In this document: positions 22,440 through 33,789 of the stretch, in pieces
How positions within the stretch are numbered: position 1 is the stretch's first letter
How the letters are laid out: each line of letters starts with the position of its first letter
Assembly (NCBI RefSeq): GCF_027943255.1
Contig: NC_072893.1
Span: forward strand, 123,875,784-123,939,783
DNA length: 64,000 nucleotides
Direction: 5' to 3'
Origin: Anastrepha obliqua
Lineage: Eukaryota > Arthropoda > Insecta > Diptera > Tephritidae
The notes under the pieces: generated by a model
Database searches by the model: none
What the model was told of the DNA's origin: nothing
What the model saw: the letters and a program-made list of their open reading frames with translations, nothing else
Program-made: the position numbers and the translations under genes

Positions 22440-23906
22440 GTCGCCGAGAAGACTTCCAAGTTCAAAGTGGACACCGAGGGCAGCAGCAATCGCTCGAAAT
22501 CCTCTCATTCAACTTCGCGAAAATCGTCGCGCGAAAAGCGCCCCTCCATGATCGGCGAGATGTGCAGCAGCGGGGGCGGTCAGCGCATACGCAACTCATA
22601 CGGCAACATACATGGCTATCACTCCAATCGCTGTCACTTCAGTTCCAACCGCGCCGTTAGTCTAGATCAGTACAGCACCAACAATCGACGTCTCTCCGAT
22701 GGGCTTCAGCAGGTCATCTCTGATAGCAATGTTTTTTACAATCGTCAGAATCGTGGCAGTCTTGAGGCGACCGCCAGTCGTCTCGGTGAAGATTTGAATA
22801 TGAATGCGACTGGCGTGTGTAGTGGCAGCGCTGGTGGCGGTGGCGGCGTTACAACTAGCATTGCTGGTGTAACACAGTCCTCCGCGCAGCCGCTCAACCC
22901 GAACAATGTGCCAAATATGGAGTGCAGCGCCGGTATGGCAGCACATGTAAGCGGCACGTGCGCCAATCAGTCTTGCCAGCATCATCATGCACATCATACC
23001 TACTACACCCACACCCACCTTCAGCAGCAGCATCAACAGCCGCAGCCACACCTACAATCATCATCGAATGGCAATCTCTCTCCCACCCAATTGCTGCAAC
23101 CGAAAATGCAGCAACATTGTTGTGCTGCAGCAGCGGCTGCAGCTGCTGCCGCCGCGGCAGCCAACACGTCCAACGGTCTGAGCGGCAATGGCGTTGGAGG
23201 CTCCACCGTTTCTAAATCCACCTGGAAGGCACGTCTTAAACAGTTCTCCGACTATTTTGGCTTCTCCTTCGATAAGGGCGGCAAGCGTTTCGGCAGCACA
23301 CGTAGTTCACCGTGTTCGGCGCGCAACAACAACACCACCGGTTTAGCGGGAGCGAATCAAGCCGTAAGCGGCAGCGGAGCAAGTGGATTTGATCCGTTGC
23401 TAGGCGTTAGTGGCAGCGGTGGCAAGCCGCAGAGTATTTGCTGCACCATCTCGAATAATCTGCAGTCCCCCGGGCTGCGTCACAAATCGTTAGCGGCTGG
23501 TGCCGGTCTGCCGACACATTCAGAGTTGGTAAATGCCGGCCGTCTACGCGCCTACAGCCTGGACGTGCCCTGCAGTCATACGAGTAATCCGCGTTATAGC
23601 AGCAGTAGTGGAGGCGGCGGCGATAGTAGTCGCAAGTCATCGCGACATGATGGTGGCACGACCGGCACCGGTGACGACAACAATAGCAACAATACGCTAC
23701 ATAGCAGTGGTGGGGGTGGCAGCGAAATGCCTACTTGCTTGCCGCCACCTATACGTATCGGCAGTGTCGATGCCAGCGATACGATACTCATTACAACCGG
23801 CCTGCCACGTGTTATTACACCCGCTCAACTGGGTGAAGCCGAGCCAAGTTTGAGTATTGATTTGGGTATGGCTAGTGGATCCTCATATGAGCCGCCAAAA
23901 ATTTGA
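22440..23906 (+). CDS. Pde9: PDE9-type cGMP phosphodiesterase, last coding exon (disordered C-terminal tail)
   Basis: In frame with the exon ending at 15452 (acceptor AG 22438-22439, phase 0). It starts VAEKTSKFKVDTEG and continues with Ser/Arg-rich SRKSSREKRPSMIGEMC. Next come a His/Gln-rich stretch (about 22978-23055), a run of 13 Ala written with mixed codons (23124-23162) and a compact non-repetitive block STWKARLKQFSDYFGFSFD (23217-23273). Gly/Ser-rich linkers and a less simple PPPIRIGSVDASDTILITTG segment (about 23743-23800) follow. It ends at TGA 23904-23906. With the three earlier exons the window encodes about 775 residues. The mixed codons argue against simple-repeat DNA. The tail has no enzyme motif and is probably regulatory or for localisation. 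The TGA is followed by C and a long open frame (next entry). Confidence 0.85.
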   Translation, partial: VAEKTSKFKVDTEGSSNRSKSSHSTSRKSSREKRPSMIGEMCSSGGGQRIRNSYGNIHGYHSNRCHFSSNRAVSLDQYSTNNRRLSDGLQQVISDSNVFYNRQNRGSLEATASRLGEDLNMNATGVCSGSAGGGGGVTTSIAGVTQSSAQPLNPNNVPNMECSAGMAAHVSGTCANQSCQHHHAHHTYYTHTHLQQQHQQPQPHLQSSSNGNLSPTQLLQPKMQQHCCAAAAAAAAAAAAANTSNGLSGNGVGGSTVSKSTWKARLKQFSDYFGFSFDKGGKRFGSTRSSPCSARNNNTTGLAGANQAVSGSGASGFDPLLGVSGSGGKPQSICCTISNNLQSPGLRHKSLAAGAGLPTHSELVNAGRLRAYSLDVPCSHTSNPRYSSSSGGGGDSSRKSSRHDGGTTGTGDDNNSNNTLHSSGGGGSEMPTCLPPPIRIGSVDASDTILITTGLPRVITPAQLGEAEPSLSIDLGMASGSSYEPPKI

Positions 23907-23944
23907 CAACGGGGGAGCTCGGAGACGACAACGAATTCGCTCTC
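23904..23944 (+). promoter_or_regulatory. leaky-context stop (TGA-C) with a possible downstream stem-loop
   Basis: TGA at 23904-23906 is followed by CAACGG. Fifteen bases downstream, GAGACGA (23922-23928) can pair with TCG and TCTC (23937-23944) across a single bulged C (23940), leaving an 8-base loop (23929-23936). Stem-loops shortly after a UGA are known readthrough enhancers, for example in Drosophila hdc. The fold was drawn by hand and not scored. Confidence 0.35.
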
Positions 23945-24137
23945 GAATAATGGTGCATTCGCAGCGCTGCTACAGCAACAGCAGCAACTGCAAAAGGAGG
24001 CGTCATCGCTGCGGCACAGCTCCAGCTGTAACATGTCGTCGATGTCGCTGACCATTTGGTCGGCGCTGGGGCAAAGACTCAGCGCATTGGTGTGTCATTG
24101 CTGCGAACGAAAGTTGCCCGAGCCGGAGAATGTCTGA
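23907..24137 (+). CDS. Pde9: candidate stop-codon readthrough extension of Pde9 (76 codons)
   Basis: Immediately after TGA 23904-23906 the same frame stays open for 76 codons to TGA 24135-24137. It reads QRGSSETTTNSLSNNG, then a Gln run (ALLQQQQQLQKEASSL), a Ser-rich stretch and a compact hydrophobic and Cys-bearing end around MSLTIWSALGQRLSALVC and HCCERKLPEPENV. Base composition stays like the coding exon across this stretch and becomes 3'-UTR-like only after 24137. UGA followed by C is the context known to favour readthrough in Drosophila. Alternatives are a recent nonsense mutation, an assembly or polymorphism error, or a now untranslated ancestral C terminus. Comparative data are needed to decide. 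Confidence 0.5.
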   Translation, partial: QRGSSETTTNSLSNNGAFAALLQQQQQLQKEASSLRHSSSCNMSSMSLTIWSALGQRLSALVCHCCERKLPEPENV

Positions 24138-26030
24138 AGCGTACAGTAGGGTAGGGTAAAGTGAGGGGAGCGAGTAAGGAAACGATGCTAGATGTGCGGC
24201 ATGCTGTTATTGTGCATAAAATGTTGCCGTGAAGCACAAAAGAAAAGTTCCGTAAAGCATGGCTATAATCCGCTTTAGAATATTTACTGTTTTAATTGAA
24301 AAAAATCTACCAAGAGTTGCAAGTAGTTTATTCAATATTTACTGGAGTTGAAGTGCTAGTGTTGCGGGCAACATATTTCTGTACTAGGTTATAAATGTAA
24401 TTGCACTCTACTAAATTTCATAAATCCCAGTTGGACGCATAATCCTTTTCAAATGACCAGTCAGCAGCATGTTGCAAGCAACTTTTTTTGAAAGATTTAT
24501 TTCTGCTTTAGATAAGCGGGCAAGCGGATTTTGTATTTATTTCCAAAGGCCACAACAAAACTTTTCTTTTCTTAATGGTATTTTTTTAACTCAAAACTAA
24601 AGTTTTATAAAAATTCTAACGGATTTCTTTTCTCGTTTTTTTACCCAAAACTAAGGTTTTATAACTTGCGTAGTTTTAATCTAAATGTTGCTCGTCTCTT
24701 GTGTATTTCGGTGTTACAAACGCATGTTTCAGTGATTCTGTGCTGTGCTGTAGGAATAATATTTCATTCGCTCACTAAGAACAAAATATTTAGAATAAAA
24801 TATTGTTGCGGCTTGGTAAAATTTGAAAAAATTAACGATTGTCGAAAAAATTAACGGATGTGACTCTGAACTGAGGATGCGAATAGTTGCTGCAGTCGAG
24901 AAAAATATGTTGAGATATACAAAAAAAAACATTTCAAAAATCTGCCGCTCTCTCAAACCTCAAAATGTAGTAAATAGTTGTTAATATTTGGGAAGAAATC
25001 ACAAAGCACTGGATTAACTTGCAAGCAGTAGCACCCAATTTTTTTATTTCTCTTTTTATTTTTACTTTTTTTTTTTTTTGTTGTTTTTTTTTTGTTTTTT
25101 CTTTTCTTTTATTTCTTTGTTTTTTTTTTTGAAATTCTATGTTTTTTTTCTAATTCGCAAATGCACACAGCATTAACTGCACTGAACGCACAAAAACGGA
25201 ATTGACAGTTTAAATTAGCCCAGCAACATGTTTAAGCAACACATGTTGCCAGCTGTACAGCTATGAAATAACCAATATTTCTTGCTGCTGAACTGATACG
25301 AGAGAATTTTTAAGTTGTATGCTGCCTGCATTCAGGCGCTGGCAACAAAAAAAAACTAAGTCATACTAGGTTGTGGTGAGGTAAAGCCATTAAATATATA
25401 TTTTTTTAAGAAATTTTTGTGGATTTTATTTAACCAGACGGATTTTATAAAAATTACAGTTGGAATTTGCGTTTGTAAAGATTTAATTAAACACATTTTT
25501 TTCTATATAAAGTTTTTTAATTTATAAAAATATGTTTAGAACACGTGCTCTCGCCATTTGCATTTCGTGCTGCAAAAATAGTCAAATTTATTTTAAGTAT
25601 TGAAATTAAGTCTTAGACTAAATATAATTCTTTTGGCAATGGCAGAAACCTTCAAAATAATTTCGTCAAAAAAATGCTTAAATTTTAAATGCAAATATGA
25701 ACTAAAGATTTGTGGGCCATTTTTTGTTCATTTCAACTTTTTTCTTCTCTATGTAAATAATTAGTGCTGGTAAGCCATAGATATTTAAAAAAAAAATAAT
25801 AATACAAAATGAGTAATTAAATATTCGATAGTTTGTATACATATAAGTATGTAATTTCAAGTGTGTGTGGTTCTTTGAACTTTAAAAACTAATGTTTACT
25901 TTTAATAATTATTCAGTAGTTAATGTTTTAAGCTAAAACTGAGAATCATGCCAATAAAAATAATTTATGAAACTATAGAAAGAGCAGCTTAAGAAAAACA
26001 AAATTTAGTAATATTTAAAAATTATAAAAA
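24138..26030. other. Pde9 3' UTR / intergenic
   Basis: No gene was seen. Composition drops to AT-rich right after the second in-frame stop. AATAAA at 24794-24799 is a possible poly(A) signal, but such words are common in this sequence. A T-rich tract lies at 25038-25150. Confidence 0.45.
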
Positions 26031-28650
26031 TTAGTGGTAAATAAGTTTTAAAATTTTAATTTAGGGTAAAAAAAAATTTTCGTTTTAAAATTCAAAAACC
26101 TTATAAATTGAATAATTAAAAAAAAAGCTTGGTTCAAAAATGACAAAATTGTTGAAAAATTAAAAAAAAAAACATTGCATTTTAAAATTCAAAAGGCTTA
26201 CAAATTGCAGAACTAAAAAACACTTTTTGTTTGAAAAATTAAAAAATATATATTATTTTAAAACTCAGAAAGTTTAAAAAATGAGTTTAAAATTAAAACA
26301 ATTTTCAACTGATAAAATTTTTTTGGGCTAAGTTTTAGTTTTCTACTGATTTTTTTTTATTTATAACTTTTTATTTATTTATTTTTATTTCTTATTTATT
26401 TATTTTTTTCTTCTCTTTTGCAAACAAATAAACATTTTTGATTAATTAAAAATTAATTTAAAAAAAAATTGAAATTTTAACAATTGGTTTTAAACTTTGA
26501 AAAATTATAACTAAGATATGTTTTCTTGTTGAAATCTTAATTTTCTAGAAATTTGTGTATAAAATTATAACAAGTCATGTAAAAATTTATGAAAACTTAA
26601 ATTTTTCTGATATGAAAAGGGTTAAAAATTTTAAAAATGGGTTTTAAATTTTCAAACTTAAAACTAAAAAAATTGTTCCTTTTAAAATATTAAACTCATT
26701 CAAATAAAAATTCAAAAATTCAACTTTTTCGTTAAAACTTCAAATATTTATATAGTTTTTTACAACTCAATTTCATTCTCATCTCAAAAAAAAAATTAAT
26801 TTATTACTGGTTTTAAACGTTCAAAAATGATTACTAAGATATTTGTTTTTTGCTGAAATCATAATTTTCTAGAAATTTTTATCAAAAATTATAACAAAAT
26901 GTCTAAAAATTGATCAACACTTAAATTTTTCTCATTTGAAAAAATCGAGGTTTTAGAAATTGGTCTTAATCTTCAAAAAATTTTAAAAATAATTTTTTGG
27001 TAAAGTTTTAAACTTTTGGAAGTATATATATATAATTGGCGCGTACACCCTTTTTGGGTATTTGGCCGAGCTCCTCCTCCTATATGTGGTGTGCGTCTTG
27101 ATGTTGTTCCACAAATGGAGGGACCTACAGTTTCAAGCCGACTCCGAACGGCAGATATTTTTATGAGCAGCGTTTTCATGGCAGAAATACACTCGGAGGT
27201 TTGTTATTGCCTGCCGAGGGGCAACCGCTATTAGAAAAATTTTTTTATTAATGTTGCTTTCACCGAGGTTCGAACCAACGTTTTCTGTGTGAATTCCGAA
27301 TGGTAATCACGCACCAACCCATTCGGCTACGGCGGCCCCCAAACTTTTGGAAATAGTTTTCAAAAAAGTGAAAAGTTGGTGTTAAACTTTAAACTTTTTT
27401 CTAAGATATTTTTGTTTGCTAAAATTTAAATTTTCTAGAAATTTATTAAATTTTTACTCGTTGGAAAGAAATTAAAATTTTAAAAACTGATTTACAAATA
27501 TCACAAATTATAACAAAAAAATGTTAAGATTTCGATTTTCAGAATATTTATGAAAGCTTAAATTTTTCTCATTAAGAAATTAAAAATTTTTAAATAATAA
27601 TTTTAAAACTTCAAAAATTATAACTAAGAAATTTTTTTTTCTTAAATTTTCTAGAAATGTATTAAACATTACTTAAAATTTTCTCTCATTTGCAAAAAGT
27701 TAAAAATATGAAAACGGGCCTTCAAATAAAAGAATTTATAACAAACAGGTGTCTTTAAAAAAAAAAATTTTAATTCGATTTAAACTTTCAAAATTTCAAC
27801 TATTTTTTTCTTACTTTTTTTTTAATTATAAATTTTGAAAGTAGTTTCTAGAAAAGATAAAAAATTTTAAAATTGGTTTTAAACTTTGAAAAATAAAAAC
27901 TGAAATCCATGTATGTTAAAATTTTAAAATTTAAATTAAAAAAGTTTTAGAAATAGTTTTGAAAAAAATTAAAAATTTTCAAAATTGGTCTTAAACTTTC
28001 CAAAATAAAAACTTAAAAACGTTTTTGTTATAATTTCTAAATGTTGGAAAATTGTTTTGAAAAAAGTGAAAATTTTTAGAAATTAGATATAAACGTTCAA
28101 AATTATAACTTTAATTTTTATTTTCTAGATTTTGTAAAGTTTTTAATTTAATTTATTAAAATTTTTAATTACAATAATTTATAAATATTTTTTATTAAAT
28201 TTTCCTCTCATCTCTCAAAACTTAAAGATTTGAAAACTCACTTTCAAATATCAGATATTTAAACAAATAGGTGTTAAGATTTCAGTTTTCTATTCAATTC
28301 AGTTTTCAATTTATGAAAATTTACATTTTTCCCATTTAATTTTTTTGCAAAATTTTCTTTTTTTGAAATTGGTTTTAAACTTTCAAAAACCATATTTGTG
28401 AAAATTCTAGTTCATTCGAAATTTATTACAACTTAATTTTTTTATTCAAAAAGTCAAAACTCAGACATTTATTTTAAAACTTAAAAGCGGTAAATTAGAA
28501 TTTTCAGTTTTAATTTTAAATTTTTAATTTTACTAAATTTTAAATTTTAATTAATTAAAATTAAACTTTTTATCCTGGTTAAAATTTTATATTAATTTAA
28601 GTTGCAGTTTTTTATTTTTGTTAAAATTTTAATTTTGCCAAAATTTATTA
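26031..28650. repeat. very AT-rich decayed array of TTTTAAACTTTCAAAAATTA-like units
   Basis: Recurring phrases are TTGGTTTTAAACTTTCAAAAA, TATAACTAAGATATTTTTGTT, TTTTCTAGAAATTTATTA and TTAAATTTTTCTCATTTG. They appear in loosely repeated order, so this looks like an old local amplification with strong decay. A SINE copy interrupts it at 27022-27340. No coding potential. Confidence 0.6.
27022..27340 (-). mobile_element. tRNA-headed SINE, full copy with 12-bp target duplication
   Basis: Read on the minus strand it begins GGGGGCCGCCGTAGCCGAAT. A pol III A-box-like TAGCCGAATGGG is followed about 45 bp later by a perfect B box GGTTCGAACC. A tRNA-unrelated body follows (TCTAATAGCGGTTGCCCCTC, CTCCGAGTGTATTTCTG, ATCTGCCGTTCGGAGTCGGC, GAGGAGGAGCTCGGCC), then a (TA)n tail. 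The target-site duplication AAACTTTTGGAA is at 27010-27021 and 27341-27352. It is the same family as the copy at 32767-33094. Confidence 0.85.
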
Positions 28651-30411
28651 AGAACTTATATTTCTGTTGTCCTAAATGTCTCTTGCATTACATATTTTAG
28701 GCAAGCATAGCAAAATATTTACGTGTGTTAATAAAAAACGAAAAAATATTTAGAAAAAATTATTGAATTTAAAAGAAGTAAGACTTTTATTGGCCTCACA
28801 ATTAAAAATAATTCAATAGCTTAAGATTTTTAAAATTTAAGTTTATAATTTTAATTTGCTGAAAATATACGCAAAAATACATAAAATGAATACTTTTTGA
28901 GTTTTAGTTTTTTTTTATTATTTTATATTCTATGGTTTTCATATTTCCGCGGGTGATATATGATTTTTTTTATATGAATGATTTTCTCTTTTCAAATTTT
29001 TTCAACAAATTTATATACATTTTTTTACTGCATTCCATCAATAAACTCAAAATAAACTAAAATTCAAAATAAATTTTCTTCGCTTTTGCTCAAACGCATT
29101 TTTTCGCCTTTGCATTCATAAATTCTGTTTTTTAAAGCTTTAAAGAAAAGGTCATTTTTTGATATTCTGAAGCATAAAAAATTACTTTCTTCTCTGCTTT
29201 CACACAAGCACCACAAAACGTATACGACCCGGGAAAGAACCTTTAAACTCCTTTTTATTCATACTAAATCCTCAACAAACCAAGCACTATTGTTTTCTAA
29301 ACCCACTTTAATAAATAATGCAATAAAAAGTACAACAATAAATCGCTTAAACCCCACCGCTTAATTCGGCTCTAATCGAACAAAAATAAAAAATCGAACT
29401 TCGGCCGAAAAATCCGTAACAAAATCCAGCTAAAATGAAACCCCCAAAATTATGCTAATAAATCTCAGCAATAATACAAAAATAAAAACAAAATACACAC
29501 ATAAACTCGTATGTAGGCGCATATATGCATACAAATGAAATCACAACCGCAATTTATCAATAAGCGCCATAAAATATGCAATATGTTTTCGTTATAGCGG
29601 AGATGGAACCATAAACACAAGACCATATTTGTATGAAAATCACTTCTTGTATGAATATATAAGTATATGCACACACACTTACATACATCAGTTGGTGGCT
29701 TTGACCCAGTAAACCAAATTGTTCAAGTATGCATTTGTCGATGTCGTAGCAGCACCTTGAAATGCTGAGGCTTTTGAAAATTTAATTCTTTAAGATGGTG
29801 ATTTTTAGCTTAGGCAGACTTGATAATAGTCTCGCTTGAAGAGTCCAGGCACTCTGTCATCGTAACAGCCATCAGGATGCGACACAGCATTAGAATATTG
29901 AAGGTATTGATTGAAATAGGATGAGGGAAAGGATATGTTCCTGTGCTTTATAGTATATCTCTGAGAACTCAGAAGAGGTATGTCGGTCTCTATTTCCTAC
30001 TATATCTAAATCGTCTAACCAGAACCATCATCTGACAAGACTAATAAAAGTAGTTACCCTGCCTAACAACTCTTATAGAGTTTTTACGAATATTGGAAAC
30101 CCAGTTGTTTGCCTCTTAGACCAGAATAATTGAGGGGAAAATATAAATTGACTGCACTTCAACGCCTTTGCAACAGCTACTGTTGTGAGGATATAATATT
30201 TTTTAGGCACATTTGCATGAAATTTTTTTAAGTATCACAAGCTGGGTTTCTATTGGACGGTGGCCGTTTAAGATACTTTAAGGTAATAAAAAAGTTGTTA
30301 ACTTAAAAACCCCCTCTTCGCTACGCTGACGAGTTTCCGACCAGAATGACTTAGAAAGATTGAATAACAAACTCTTTGGCCCTCATTTATTATGTTAGGC
30401 GAATGAAATAG
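28651..30411. other. intergenic AT-rich sequence
   Basis: No gene, array or mobile element was recognised. AT content is highest to about 29060 and more average after that. Confidence 0.45.
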
Positions 30412-30540
30412 GCAGACTGTTTTGCTCTGACTACCATTCTGGAGTGCGTAGGTTCAAATTCCCGTGCATGAGACAGCAAAATGATAGAAAAAGTGTTTTC
30501 TAATAGCGGTCACCCCTCGGCAGGCTCAGAAGTTCAGATA
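30412..30540 (+). mobile_element. tRNA-headed SINE fragment
   Basis: A degraded head (GACTACCATTC, then GTTCAAATTCCCG at the B-box position) is followed by TTTTCTAATAGCGGTCACCC and CTCGGCAGGC. It matches the two full copies in the same order and breaks off soon after. Same orientation as the copy at 32767. Confidence 0.65.
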
Positions 30541-30689
30541 GATATTTGTAAAAATCGTGTTTACGGTTCGATTTCGTTAGCATTCCAAATGCATAGTTAA
30601 TGCTCAGTTATATGAAAATAAATATTTCTACTTGGACCAGCTAGATGGCGCTGGAGTAGGGAAATTATTAAAAATCATCTTCACAGTGC

Positions 30690-31450
30690 GATTTATTGCG
30701 AGGTTTGAATTGTGTACCTAAGAACCCATGTTTCTGCAGAAAATGAACACACGGAGCCAACAAGGAGATTTAAATACAACAGCTAAACACCTCACTATTC
30801 CGAAATGCAGAAATCTCAGCTTATTTTCTCAATCCATTTGCTTTCCAGGGCATCACTGAACCAACAACGAGATGTAAAATTCAAAACGAACGACCCACTA
30901 TTTTGAAATAATAAAATTCCAGCTCTTTTTTGCAAACGCCTTCGTTTTCCAAAGGCTTACTAAACCGCCAAGAGTCTTAAAATACAAAAGCTTAATGCCC
31001 CACTATTGCGAAACTGAAAAATCTCAGCTAATTTCCTTGTTGTTGTTGTTGTAACAGCATAAACATTCCCCATACTTACATACGGGGAATGCTGCTGGAG
31101 TGACAGTCCTTGACCGGATATAAATCCGGGTCGTTTCGGTAACGTAGAACCGACTGTCGTGGAAACGAGCTAATTTCCTCAATCTTTTTGGTTTCCCAAA
31201 GGGGCACTCAAATAACAACGAGACTTAGAGTGCAAAAGCTGAACGACAAACTATTTCGAAATAAAAGAAATCTCAGCTCCTTTGTTCACTCCCCTTGGTT
31301 TTCCAAAGGCTCACTGAATCGCCAGCGAGACCGAAAATACAACAGCTCAACGCCGCACTATTCCGAAATCAGAACGGTTCAGAAATTTCAGTTCCTTTTG
31401 CTCAATCCTTTTTTTTCACCGCACAATGGCTCACTTGGCTCAATTTACTT
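30690..31450. repeat. tandem array, period about 105 bp, five units
   Basis: Unit starts are near 30752, 30856, 30960, 31207 and 31314. Each unit carries a CAACGAGA-like block, an AATACAACAGCTCAACGC-like block, CACTATTCCGAAAT, AATCTCAGCTCC and GTTTTCCAAAGGCTCA. The spacing is 104, 104, 247 and 107 bp. The 247 becomes 105 after removing the 130-bp insertion plus its 12-bp duplication inside unit three. It is less AT-rich than the other arrays. Confidence 0.8.
31038..31167 (-). mobile_element. 130-bp inserted short element with (CAA)n tail and 12-bp target duplication
   Basis: Bounded by AGCTAATTTCCT at 31026-31037 and 31168-31179. Read on the minus strand it ends in (CAA)5-like sequence, the 3' tail style of some non-LTR or SINE elements. 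It contains two strong hairpins, CATTCCCC/GGGGAATG and CCGGAT/ATCCGG. I recall this sequence as a common short repeat in tephritid genomes. The parent element is not identified. Confidence 0.75.
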
Positions 31451-32766
31451 ATCACTTTACCACTTTATTTGCAGCAGCTCACATGCATTGATATTTTCCG
31501 CTTCTTTTTGATTATGCTGCGCGCCTAAATGTATGCTATCATGCAGCCAATTTAAAGATATGTTTGCATTGCCAGTGTATTGTCGTTTGTTATTTTTTAT
31601 AGTTATTGTTCTGCTTATTTGCTTCGAGCGGTGTTTGCTTCCTTTTTACTCAATAAACTTACATAAAAAACCACACAATCGCACACAGCCACACGCACAC
31701 ACAAAATATTTTCATCGCATATCAGTTTACCTTCGAAAATTGCCTACCTGCTGCCAAGCAAATGTTTTATGGTCACATCCTTTGCTGGTTATATATATGT
31801 GTGTGTATCTTTTTTATTTGATACAGAACTGGAGCGCGCAGTCGGAAAGTGTCATTAAGGGCGCGTCGGTGTGCGTGAGTGTGTATTTATGAAGCTCAAC
31901 CCGCACAAGCCTTTTTATAGGCGCAGATGTACATGAGACGCTATCAGATATCAACGACAACGAATGAAACCTTGATTGCCTCCAGCAGCTATGCAACATG
32001 CCTGTGTTTGTGCATGAGTTAGTGATATTCCCAGGCTAAGCAAATGGAGTCGTATGTGAAAGAGGCATGCGATTGCTGGTAAACGGTGACGGCCAGTTAC
32101 TACCTGTATGACTGCACTGCAAACTGTCAGCATCGCGTTCGCATTGCTCATACACGCACACACACGCACTCTCCTCCCTAAGTGAGTTAGCGCTTGCTCG
32201 CATCGATGGCAGTCTTTTGCATGTGTACGCATGCCATTGCATACTTTCTGGCTACACTGACACTATGCCATTTCGCTAACAGATTGTACATCAGTCAGAT
32301 TGCGTGTCAGCATATCCCCAGCTTATGCGCTTATTTGTTTGCTTAGTTCAAGCTTAGATCGCCCCCAAACACCATTCGGCCGACGACCAACTAGTTATGG
32401 TGCGACGTCTGCCAGTTATTGCTAATGCCAATCAATGTATGCATGCAGCCACCTGAGCGCGCCTCAAGCTATGGCGGATGACAACAATATGCAATGGGAA
32501 ACTGTGCGCAAAGCAAGTACAACATTTTTCAGCGAAATGCCGTGCACACATACATGCGTGAAATAGTACATTAAAACGAGCCTCATGACTTGCATTTGCG
32601 TGTATATGGAGATTGGCAATGTTGTTCCGCTGAAATGTGCGCAAAGGAATTTTCATGCCACATTTCCTCGTCCACTTGTGTATGTCGCGTGAATATGTTT
32701 TCAGTTTGTTGGTTGTGCTCATGAGCATTTAATTTCTGCTAAGAACAAAAAGGATGGCATGGAAGG
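31451..32766. other. intergenic, composition near average
   Basis: No gene was seen. The stretch is GC-richer than its surroundings at 31900-32700, but the reading frames on both strands are short, mutually inconsistent and lack recognisable motifs. Confidence 0.4.
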
Positions 32767-33094
32767 GTGGCCGCCGTAGCCGAATGGGTTGGTACGTGAC
32801 TACTATTCGGAATTCACAGAGAGAACGTCGGTTCGAATCTCGGTGAAACACCAAAGTTAAGAAAAACAATTTTCTAATATCGGTCGCCCCTCGGCAGGCA
32901 ATGGCAAACCTCCGAGTGTATTTCTGTTATGAAACGCTCCTCATAAAAATATCTGCCGTTCGGAGTCGGCTTGAAACTGTAGGTCCCTCCATTTGTGGAA
33001 CAGCATCAAGACGCACACCACAAATAGGAGGAGGAGCTCGGCCAAACACCCAAAAAAGGCTGTACGCGCCAATTATATATATATATATATATAT
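32767..33094 (+). mobile_element. tRNA-headed SINE, full copy
   Basis: The best plus-strand copy. The GTGGCCGCCGTAGCCGAATG head contains the A box, GGTTCGAATC is the B box, and the same body landmarks as at 27022-27340 follow. It ends in a CCAATTATATA-type (TA)n tail. It is about 328 bp long and no clear target-site duplication was found. Transcription would be by RNA polymerase III if active, which cannot be judged here. Confidence 0.85.
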
Positions 33095-33789
33095 CGTCCA
33101 CTTAGTATAACAATAGCCTATGTGCTCATAGGCTATTATTTTTTTATTGAATTTTTGGATTCTCCATCGTCGATTTTATATGTGGTCAAAATTTTGTCAA
33201 ATTCTAGTTCCACAAAGTGGGTCAAAACGTCAGTCAAAAAATAATAAATATTTACAGATATAACGAGATTTGAGTGAGAGCTACTTTCGACAAAAAGTTT
33301 GAAATTCATTTTCTCAAAACATCAACATCGTAAGCAAGTAAAAACCAACGCTTGATGAGCAGTGAGATGCATCTAATGCACGCCACAGTGTCTACTGTGA
33401 TACAACGTGAATTGAGTTCATGAGAGTAAAGGAGGTTGTGGCGCAATAGGGTTCCCACTCTTTACCCGCCAGCAAAAGAGAGGCCACTGATTGCATGCAA
33501 GTGTATAGTATTTGTACGTAGTACCTAAAACAAAATTTCACAAACCATTTGTGCTTCTGCTCCATACAAATCTGATCAGCATAGGCAACTTGATATGTCT
33601 ACTTAGAAACTTCATTCATATGTCGAAATGTTCAAAATGGGATGTGGAGGTACGGCGTGGTTTGCCCCTTACTAATAAGAATATCCTTTAAACTTCGCGA
33701 TTTGGACAGTGCTTTCCTGATAGAAATACAGTGAATTAAATAATTATAGCACAGGAACTTACTTGACATTTGACAATTTATTTGGTACT
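33095..33789. other. intergenic sequence without recognisable feature
   Basis: Mixed composition. No gene or repeat was identified. The inverted phrases ATAGCCTATG/CATAGGCTAT at 33112-33136 form a small perfect palindrome. Confidence 0.4.

Noticed and set aside
22662..23221. Several overlapping frames on both strands opposite and within the last Pde9 exon
   Set aside because: They are frame shadows of the Pde9 exon, whose frame is fixed by splice phase with three upstream exons.
23904..23906. TGA read as selenocysteine in Pde9
   Set aside because: No catalytic context for Sec in a disordered tail, and no SECIS-like element was noticed in the 3' flank. UGA-C readthrough is the simpler explanation.
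30690..31450. CRISPR-like regular repeats
   Set aside because: The units are 105 bp contiguous tandem repeats without unique spacers, in an insect nuclear sequence.
32767..32850. Possible functional tRNA gene
   Set aside because: The A and B boxes belong to the SINE head. The acceptor and anticodon stems do not close, and the sequence runs on into the repeated SINE body seen in other copies.
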